DNA of 21,300 nt from Kitasatospora phosalacinea (lineage in GTDB: Bacteria; Actinomycetota; Actinomycetes; Streptomycetales; Streptomycetaceae). Below the pieces are notes generated by a model. The model worked only from the letters and a program-made list of their open reading frames with translations. It made no database searches and had not been told where the DNA came from. The stretch's first letter is position 1; the number at the start of each line of letters is the position of its first letter. The stretch spans positions 1 to 21,300 of the forward strand of contig NZ_JNYE01000121.1 of the NCBI RefSeq assembly GCF_000717185.1. The letters run 5' to 3'. A program made the position numbers and the translations under genes. Below are positions 15,214-21,300 of the stretch, piece after piece.

Positions 15214-18200
15214 TCACCGGAAGGGGTGGTGGTGGGAGGGCGGCGGGAGGTGGGCCAGGACGGTGGAGCGCAGGCCGGTGACCTGGGCGAGGACCGCGCC
15301 CTCCGCGGTGGTGGCGGTGCTGGTGCCGTTCGCGGCGGAGTGGTGCAGGTGCAGGCCCGCCGGGTGGGCGCGCAGCAGGTCGTGGTCGTCGCCGGGCAGG
15401 TCGCGGCCGCCGCTGCCGGGCAGCGGGTGCAGGGTGATCCGTTCGATGTGCTGCGGCACGGCGACGGGGTGCCGGCCGTCCGGGCCGGGGGCGAGGGCGG
15501 GGGTGCGGGCGAGGCTGTCCAGCAGGACGGCCGGGGTGCCGAGCCGGGGCAGGACGGCGAGGGCGTCCGGGTCGGGCCGCCAGTGGGCGGTGGTGCCGGT
15601 GGCGGTGGCGCGCCAGTCGGCGGTGGCCCGGAAGGCGCCGGTGAGCAGGACGGGGGAGGCCGAGTCGTAGTACGGGTCGCCGACCGGACGGGTGCTGGGC
15701 GGACGGGTGCTGGGCGGACGGGTGCCGACCGGACGGGTGCCGGGCGGGGCCGGGGCGTGCGGGACGGGCAGCAGGGGCGGGCCGCCGAGCCGGACGGTGG
15801 CGCGGAAGTGCTCCCGGTCGGCGGCCAGCACCCGTCCGTCCGGCGCCAGCACGTCCGAGCGGATGCTCACCCGGACCGCGGAGCTCCCGTGGGTGGGGTG
15901 CGCCGGGCGGTGGTGGGCCTCGACCCGGAAGCGGGCGGGGCGGCCGTCGGTGCGGGCCCGGACCCAGGCGCGGAAGGCGAGGGCGTCGACGCTGCGGAAG
16001 GCCGCCCCCGGGACGAGGGAGCGGGCGGCCTGGACGGCGAGGTCGGCCAGCACGACGCCCGGCACGGTGGGGCGGCCGTCCACCAGGTGGTGGCGGAGGA
16101 AGGGGTGGGCGTCCAGGTCGATCGACAACTCCCATACGGAACGGCCGGGTTGGTGGAGGGCCGGGGGGCCGAGCAGCCCGGGGGAGGCGGTCGGCAGGGC
16201 GGGCCGCGGAGCCGGGGGCGGGGTGGGTTCCGGGACGGCGGGGGCTGTGCGCAGGCCCGGGAAGCGGGTGTCGAAGGAGCGGTGCTCGGCCTCGCCGACG
16301 AAGGTCACCAACCGGTCGGTCCGGCCCTCCGGGCGGCTGCGGCGGCGCAGTTCGGCCAGGAAGTGGGCGACGCCCTCGGCGGTGCTCATCCGGGACAGCC
16401 GAGCCGTGCGGGCCGTGTACGACTGGACGACGGGGCCGGAGCCGAGGCCGGTCTCGTCCCAGATCGTCCAGGCGATGGTGAACTCCCGGTCGTCGGAGGC
16501 GGATTGGGCGGCGGCGGAGAGGAAGTCGTTGGCGGGTGAGTAGTCGCTCTCGCCGGGCAGGCCGACCACGCCGGTCACCGAGCCGAAGTTGCACCACAGC
16601 CCCGGGGCGAGCGGGCCGTCGAACGCGGCGCGCAGGTGGTGGTAGCCGGACAGCTTGACGTCGCGGATCCGGCGCATGCCCGGCAGCGTCTTGCGCGTGA
16701 TGTCGCCCGGGTGGTGCAGCCCCGCGCCGTTCACCAGCAGGTCGACCCGTCCCTCCCGGGCCCGGACGGCCTCGGCGACGGCCCGGACGGCGGCCGGGTC
16801 GGTCACGTCGCAGGTGTGGAAGTGCACGTGCTCGGCACCGCAGGCCGTGCGCAGCGCGCGCAGCGTCAGCGCGGACTCGCGGGCGTGCAGCAGCCGGTCG
16901 AAGTCGGCGCTGATCTCGCCCACCGGTCGCCCCGGGGTCCGGGCGCGCTCGGCGGTGATGTGGCGGGCCCGGGCCGCGGGCAGCTCCGCCTCCGCCGCGT
17001 CCAGCAGCCCGTCCGGCACCTCGGCGGGACGACTCGAACCCACCAGGTGCACCCGCAGCGGGAGTTGACCGGCCAGGCCGAGCAGGCAGGCGGCCGTGAT
17101 GCCGCGCGCGCCGCCGGTGGCGACCACCACCGGGTGCGGGGACAGCGGGGGAGCGGGCGGGGCGGAAACAGGGGCGACGGCGGAGGCGGTCAGGCGTTGG
17201 ACGAGGCGGGTGCCGCCGCGGTGCCGGGCCACGGGCAACCCGTCGGCTGGGCGGGCGAGTTCGCCCTCCAGGGTGGACAGCACGGCCGCCGGGTCGGTGC
17301 GGTCCGAGACCAGCGCGCGGACGGTGCAGTCCGGCAGTTCCCAGGCCAGCGACTTGACGAAGCCGGTGAACAGATTGGCGTGCGGAGCGGCCTCGCCCGC
17401 GCGGAACGGGGACGCCACGCCGATCGCCAAGCTGCCCAGCCGGTCGCGCAGTTGGCGCACCGCCCAGAACGCCGCCTCCTGCACGGCCAGCAGCCCGGCC
17501 GTCGGCGGCGCGGGCCACGGCGGGGCGGCGTGCAGGTCGGCGACCACCCGCAGGTGCCGGAACCCCTCCGGGTGCTCGGCCAGGACGCGGTCGACGGCCC
17601 GCTCCGGGTCCTCGTCCGCCCGGACGGCGAGCAGCCGGACGCCCGGTGCGGCGGCGCGGAGGGCGGCTTCCTGGGCGGGGCCGGTGATCAGCAAGGTCTC
17701 GGAGGGGTACTGGAGTTGACGCTGCTCGGGGTCACCGGCGGGCTGCCAGGAGAGGGTGTGCCGCCAGGTGAGGGGGTGCGGGGCGGTGGGTCGGTGGTGG
17801 TGGGTGACCAGGTGGCGGACGGCCGTCAGCAGGTCCTCCGCGCCGAGGTAGTTCCAGCGGTCGGGGGTGGGCTCGGAGGCGGGGGTGGGGGTGGGGGCGG
17901 GCTCGGGTTCGGGGTGCTCCACTGCGGTGAGGACGGCGTCGAGCGTGTCGAGCACCGGCCACTGCCGGGTGCGGGCGACGGACGCCCGGGTGAGCAGCAG
18001 GGCGAACGCGCCCTCCGCCGTGGACCGTTCGGGGTCGCAGACGCCGTTGACGCCCAGCACCAGCGCCAACTCCAGCTCTCCGCGCCGCAGGTGAGCGGCC
18101 GCGGCGCGCAGGGCGGTGCGGCCCGAGGTGGGGCCGGTGTCGAGCGTCATGGTCGGCCCGTGCAGGTCGTGCCGGGCGGCGATCCGGGCCGGGATCACGT

Positions 18201-20982
18201 TCGGCATCAGCCCGGCGAGGGTGTCCTCCCCGGGGTCGGTGCGTTCGCGCACCGCGTCCAGGAAGGCCTCGGTGGCCTTGCGCAGTGCCGCCGGGTCCAG
18301 GTCGTCGTCCGGCGGCCGGGGAACGGAGCCGGAGGCGGAGGCCAGCGCGGCCGTCAGCGCGGCGGCGTGGCAGCGGACCGTGATGTCCGGCGACGCCGAC
18401 GGGACGCCGGTGTGTGCCGCGAACACCCCGCAGTGCTCCCGCAGTTCCGCCCACCAGGGCGGGGCGTCCGGACGGGCCAGGGCCGCCACGGCCTGCAGCG
18501 CCATCAGTTGGGCCCGGTCGACGCGCGCGGCCGTCGGGGCGGGCAGGCGCACCTCGTCGAACGGCGGGAGGGGGTAGCGTGGCCCGAAAGACCTTGCAGG
18601 GGAAGGATCCTGACGGAGCATCAGTCGCTGCTCGACGTCCGCTGCGCCCGGGAGGTGGGCCGACCAGGCTACCACGACCACCGGGTCGTCCGGGACGGGG
18701 GCGGGCAGCGAGGGCGGTGCCGCCCCGCCGGGGCGCGGGGCGTCCTGGATCAGCAAGTGCCCGTTGGTGCCGCCGAATCCGAACGCCGACACCCCGACCG
18801 TGCGCGGCCGGTCCGCGGGGCGCGGCCAGGGCACCGGATCGGTCGGCACCCGCAGCGGCGGCGCGCCGTCCGGAGCCCGGTACGGGACCTGCGGCGGGAC
18901 GGTGGAGTGCGCGAGGCCCTGCAGCGCGTGCACCACCGAGACCGCACCGGCCGCCCAACCGGTGTGCCCGACCACCGACTTGTTCGACGTGCACCACGCC
19001 TGCGGCAGTTGCTCGGACAGCACCCCGCGCTCGACCCCGTCGCCGACCGGCGTCCCCGTGGCGTGCGCCACCACCCAGTCGACCCGATCGGCGGCCAGCC
19101 CCGACACCGCCCGGGCCCGGGCCAACGCCCGTTGCTGGCCCGATGAGTTGGGCGCGTGCACCGCCCGCCCCCGGCCGTCCGAGGCCGCACCGAACCCGGC
19201 CAGGACGCCCAGCACCCGGTCGCCGTCGGCCAGCGCCGCGTCCAGCCGCTTGAGCGCGACGAACGCCGCCCCGTCGGAGAACAGCACCCCGTCCGCGTCC
19301 GCGTCGAACGCCCGCACCGCACCGGAACGGCTCAGCCCGCGCAGCCGCGAGAACAGCACGCTGTAGCGCGGCCCGAGCGAGAACGCCCCGCCGCAGAGCG
19401 CGAGTTCGCACTCCCCGTCGAGCAGGGCCCGGGTGCCCAGGTCGATCGCGTACAGCGCGGACGAGCACGCCGTGTCGACCACCTGGACGGGTACCGGCCC
19501 CGGCAGCAGCGCGGCCACGGCGGCGCGGACGGCGGCGAGCGGGAGGTGCTCGTCCGGCGGGCCCGCGTGCGGGTACGCGGCGCGCAGCCGGTGCCGCAGC
19601 CGCGCCCGCAGGATGGCGGGGGAGACGGGATCGGGCCAGTGCGCGGCGAGGCCGGCGACGGCGGCCTCCACCAGGACGCTCTCCTCCACGTGCTGCGAGC
19701 CCTCGGCCCAGGCCCCGGCGAAGCAGGCGGTGCGAACTCCCTCGCGGGAAGCGAGAACCGGCGCACCGCACTGGAGCAGCGCGGTGCGCGTCCAGGCGGT
19801 GAGGAAGTCCTCGGCGGGGTCGGGTGCCGGACGGAGGTAGCCGGCCACCCGGCTGTAGGTGCGGTCCGCGGCCTCCTCGGGGGACCAGAAGTGCTCCAGC
19901 GGGAAGCGCGCCCCGGGCTCGCCGAACTGCGGGACGCCCTGCACCAGCCGCCGCCAGAGTTCCTCCGGGTCACCGACCCCCGGGGCGACCAGGCCCGCAC
20001 CGACCACCGCGACGGTCCGGGCCGCACCCCGGACCGGGGAGGACGGCGCCAGGAAGGGCACCGGGGCGGTGGGTTCCACGGGCGGCACGGGGGCCGGGGG
20101 CGCCAGGGGTGCCGGTGGCGCCAGGGGTGCCGGGGGCTGCGGGGTGAGCATGGCGCGGCCCACCGAGAGGCCGCCGTCGGCGAGCAGGCACTGTCCCGAG
20201 ATCCAGCGGGACCGCGGCGAGGCCAGGAAGGCCACCAGCCGGGCCAGGTCGTCCTCGTGGCCCACCCCGCCGAGCGGGGCGGCGGCCGCGCAGGTGGCCC
20301 GCAGGGCGTCCGCGCCCGGGAAGAGGGCGGCCGTCGGGTTGTCCAGCAGTCCGGCCGAGGCGGTGTTCACCCGGATCCCGGCGGGCCCCAGGTCGGCGGC
20401 CAGGTAGCGCGTCAGCGCCTCCAGCGCGGCCTTGCAGACGCCCACCAGCAGGTAGTTGTCCATGGCCAGCCCCGCCCCGATGGAGGACACGTTCACGATC
20501 GCCCCGCCGCCCCGGGCGGCCATCAGCGGGGCCGCCGCCAGCGCGCACCAGCGGGCGCCGTGCAGGTTGGTGTCCAGCGCCCGCTGCCACTCGGAGTCGG
20601 TGAGGTCGTCGTACCGGGCGAACACGCCCCGCGCCGCGTTGTTGACCAGGACGTCCACGCCGCCGTGCCGTTCGGCCAGCGTCGCGAACATCGCCGCCAC
20701 CTGCTCGCGCTTGGCGACGCTGCCCCGCAGCGCCTCGGCCCGCCCGCCGGCCGCCCGGATCACGGCGACCGTCTCCTCGGCGGCCTGCGGCGAGTGGAAG
20801 TGGTTGACCACCACCAACGCGCCGCGCGCGGCCAGTTCGCGACTGATCGCCGCCCCCACGCCCTTGCCGCCGCCGGTGACCAGGGCGACCTTTCCGGTCA
20901 AGTCCCGTTCGGTCCCGCTGTGCGGGCTGCTCGGGTTGCTCGGGCTATGCGGGATGTGCGGGGTGTTCGTTTCGGTGCTCAT
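15214..20982 (-). CDS. FabL-like ER–KS–CLF–KR–DH lipid/polyketide megasynthase
   Basis: 1922 aa. Domain order: (1) about 28-275, a FabL-like enoyl-ACP reductase with TGGGKGVG (36-43) and Tyr177-x6-Lys184 (NYLLVGVCKAALEAL), the enoyl-reductase spacing rather than YxxxK; (2) a Pro/Ala linker (279-313); (3) about 322-765, ketosynthase with DTACSS (Cys506), HATGTPVGD (His640) and VVGHTG (His673); (4) about 775-1060, a second KS-like domain with DTGPTSG where the Cys should be, hence chain-length-factor-like; (5) about 1080-1590, ketoreductase with TGGARGI near 1281 and Tyr1481 (SDYSPANDF); (6) about 1610-1915, a hotdog DH-like domain (HPFLRHHLVDGRP). No acyltransferase or ACP inside. The ATG overlaps the upstream ACP gene stop (ATGA), so the two work together, as in PUFA-type synthases. 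Product unknown; a reduced or unsaturated fatty acyl chain is the inference. Confidence 0.88.
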   Translation of the reverse strand: MSTETNTPHIPHSPSNPSSPHSGTERDLTGKVALVTGGGKGVGAAISRELAARGALVVVNHFHSPQAAEETVAVIRAAGGRAEALRGSVAKREQVAAMFATLAERHGGVDVLVNNAARGVFARYDDLTDSEWQRALDTNLHGARWCALAAAPLMAARGGGAIVNVSSIGAGLAMDNYLLVGVCKAALEALTRYLAADLGPAGIRVNTASAGLLDNPTAALFPGADALRATCAAAAPLGGVGHEDDLARLVAFLASPRSRWISGQCLLADGGLSVGRAMLTPQPPAPLAPPAPLAPPAPVPPVEPTAPVPFLAPSSPVRGAARTVAVVGAGLVAPGVGDPEELWRRLVQGVPQFGEPGARFPLEHFWSPEEAADRTYSRVAGYLRPAPDPAEDFLTAWTRTALLQCGAPVLASREGVRTACFAGAWAEGSQHVEESVLVEAAVAGLAAHWPDPVSPAILRARLRHRLRAAYPHAGPPDEHLPLAAVRAAVAALLPGPVPVQVVDTACSSALYAIDLGTRALLDGECELALCGGAFSLGPRYSVLFSRLRGLSRSGAVRAFDADADGVLFSDGAAFVALKRLDAALADGDRVLGVLAGFGAASDGRGRAVHAPNSSGQQRALARARAVSGLAADRVDWVVAHATGTPVGDGVERGVLSEQLPQAWCTSNKSVVGHTGWAAGAVSVVHALQGLAHSTVPPQVPYRAPDGAPPLRVPTDPVPWPRPADRPRTVGVSAFGFGGTNGHLLIQDAPRPGGAAPPSLPAPVPDDPVVVVAWSAHLPGAADVEQRLMLRQDPSPARSFGPRYPLPPFDEVRLPAPTAARVDRAQLMALQAVAALARPDAPPWWAELREHCGVFAAHTGVPSASPDITVRCHAAALTAALASASGSVPRPPDDDLDPAALRKATEAFLDAVRERTDPGEDTLAGLMPNVIPARIAARHDLHGPTMTLDTGPTSGRTALRAAAAHLRRGELELALVLGVNGVCDPERSTAEGAFALLLTRASVARTRQWPVLDTLDAVLTAVEHPEPEPAPTPTPASEPTPDRWNYLGAEDLLTAVRHLVTHHHRPTAPHPLTWRHTLSWQPAGDPEQRQLQYPSETLLITGPAQEAALRAAAPGVRLLAVRADEDPERAVDRVLAEHPEGFRHLRVVADLHAAPPWPAPPTAGLLAVQEAAFWAVRQLRDRLGSLAIGVASPFRAGEAAPHANLFTGFVKSLAWELPDCTVRALVSDRTDPAAVLSTLEGELARPADGLPVARHRGGTRLVQRLTASAVAPVSAPPAPPLSPHPVVVATGGARGITAACLLGLAGQLPLRVHLVGSSRPAEVPDGLLDAAEAELPAARARHITAERARTPGRPVGEISADFDRLLHARESALTLRALRTACGAEHVHFHTCDVTDPAAVRAVAEAVRAREGRVDLLVNGAGLHHPGDITRKTLPGMRRIRDVKLSGYHHLRAAFDGPLAPGLWCNFGSVTGVVGLPGESDYSPANDFLSAAAQSASDDREFTIAWTIWDETGLGSGPVVQSYTARTARLSRMSTAEGVAHFLAELRRRSRPEGRTDRLVTFVGEAEHRSFDTRFPGLRTAPAVPEPTPPPAPRPALPTASPGLLGPPALHQPGRSVWELSIDLDAHPFLRHHLVDGRPTVPGVVLADLAVQAARSLVPGAAFRSVDALAFRAWVRARTDGRPARFRVEAHHRPAHPTHGSSAVRVSIRSDVLAPDGRVLAADREHFRATVRLGGPPLLPVPHAPAPPGTRPVGTRPPSTRPPSTRPVGDPYYDSASPVLLTGAFRATADWRATATGTTAHWRPDPDALAVLPRLGTPAVLLDSLARTPALAPGPDGRHPVAVPQHIERITLHPLPGSGGRDLPGDDHDLLRAHPAGLHLHHSAANGTSTATTAEGAVLAQVTGLRSTVLAHLPPPSHHHPFR
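15685..15744. repeat. 15-bp tandem repeat in the DH-domain region
   Basis: Four end-to-end copies of CGGACGGGTGCTGGG or close variants; the first two are identical. In the protein they give a TRPPS/TRPVG five-residue repeat, a flexible loop within the C-terminal hotdog region. In frame, so length variation would not break the gene. Confidence 0.85.
20099..20134. repeat. 18-bp tandem repeat in the interdomain linker
   Basis: GGCGCCAGGGGTGCCGGT occurs twice in tandem (one mismatch at the end), encoding the APLAPP-type Pro/Ala linker between the FabL-like and KS domains. Such linkers are typical between domains of lipid megasynthases. Confidence 0.7.
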
Positions 20983-21300
20983 ACCGGTGCTCCCGAGGCG
21001 GAGGGCAGGGTGCGCAGCAGCCCCGCGAGCGCGTCCAGGGTGGTGTGGCTGGTCAGGCGGGAGCCCTCGGTCGGCAGGCTCCGGCCGAAGCGGGTGACGG
21101 CCTGGGCGAACAGTTCGGTCTGCTTGATCGAGTCGACGCCGAGGTCCGCTTCCAGGTCGGCGTCGCCGGTCAGCACCTCGGGCGGGTAGCCGAGCGCGCT
21201 CGCGTACAACTCCCTTAATAAAGCGACGATTTGGCCCTGTTCGGGGAGGGCGTCGACAGCCGGTTCCGACGCCCGTACGGCGGGGGCGGGGGCGGGGGCG
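20979..21300 (-). CDS. 3' end of upstream synthase with ACP domain (partial)
   Basis: Only the C-terminal 106 codons are inside the window; the frame is open to the right edge. An (Ala-Pro)n linker leads into one acyl carrier protein domain: VDALPEQGQIVALLREL...GVDSIKQTELFA, with the phosphopantetheine serine in LGVDSIKQ. The DSIK-type motif and AP-rich linker are typical of PUFA-type synthase ACPs, which often come in tandem arrays, so more ACPs may lie beyond the edge. The stop overlaps the 1922-aa start as ATGA. Two adjacent TTA codons (21216-21221) fall within the ACP domain, in a locally A+T-rich patch. A stand-alone ACP starting at TTG 21209 is a poor alternative because it would cut off helix 1. 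Confidence 0.85.
   Translation of the reverse strand, partial: APAPAPAVRASEPAVDALPEQGQIVALLRELYASALGYPPEVLTGDADLEADLGVDSIKQTELFAQAVTRFGRSLPTEGSRLTSHTTLDALAGLLRTLPSASGAPV

Noticed and set aside
15146..17518. Upstream extension of the FabG-like gene to a 1048-aa protein
   Set aside because: Only the part from ATG 15145 has SDR motifs; the rest is an Arg/Pro-rich out-of-frame reading of the megasynthase.

Overview
The window is about 70% or more G+C, with GTG and TTG starts, strong third-position GC bias and antisense 'shadow' frames throughout. This and the gene content (NADP-type glutamate dehydrogenase, GH13 alpha-glucosidase, PadR and TetR regulators, a DHA2 exporter, a type I lipid/polyketide-like synthase) point to a Streptomyces or Kitasatospora-like actinomycete chromosome. 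Almost every gene is on the minus strand; the only plus-strand gene is the PadR regulator at 5810-6313.

Layout, left to right. 1-1881: two related three-helix membrane proteins of unknown function; the second is interrupted by an apparent single-base frameshift. 2041-3420: gdhA, followed by a good terminator hairpin. 3798-5504: a GH13 alpha-glucosidase, ending at a 12-bp-stem terminator and a run of GGGGC repeats. 5505-5809: an intergenic control region with a 7+7 bp inverted repeat and a possible 24-codon leader ORF, leading into the PadR gene.

6306-11673 is the most unusual block: a compact minus-strand operon of six genes. In transcription order they are a PycTM-like (DUF5706, Pycsar effector) membrane protein, a Crp/Fnr-type cyclic-nucleotide-binding regulator, a class III nucleotide cyclase with every catalytic residue in place, a 752-aa protein with a P-loop-like segment lacking the lysine, and two small uncharacterised proteins joined by ATGA stop/start overlaps. 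A 28-bp perfect palindrome between the regulator and cyclase genes has a close copy (24 of 28 aligned positions) just upstream of the first gene, so the regulator probably controls its own operon. I read this as an expanded Pycsar-like cyclic-nucleotide defence or conflict system in which the sensor is a transcription factor. The arrangement is read from sequence; the function is inferred.

11863-14296: a TetR-type repressor and a DHA2 (EmrB/QacA-type) exporter, expressed from a promoter embedded in a 16+16 bp inverted repeat. 14372-21300: a lipid/polyketide-like biosynthetic operon that runs off the right edge. It holds the end of an upstream synthase with an acyl carrier protein domain (two adjacent TTA codons, suggesting bldA control), a 1922-aa megasynthase (FabL-like enoyl reductase, KS, chain-length-factor-like KS, KR, DH-like hotdog) and a stand-alone FabG-like reductase. 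The exporter next door may move the product, but that is only suggested by position.
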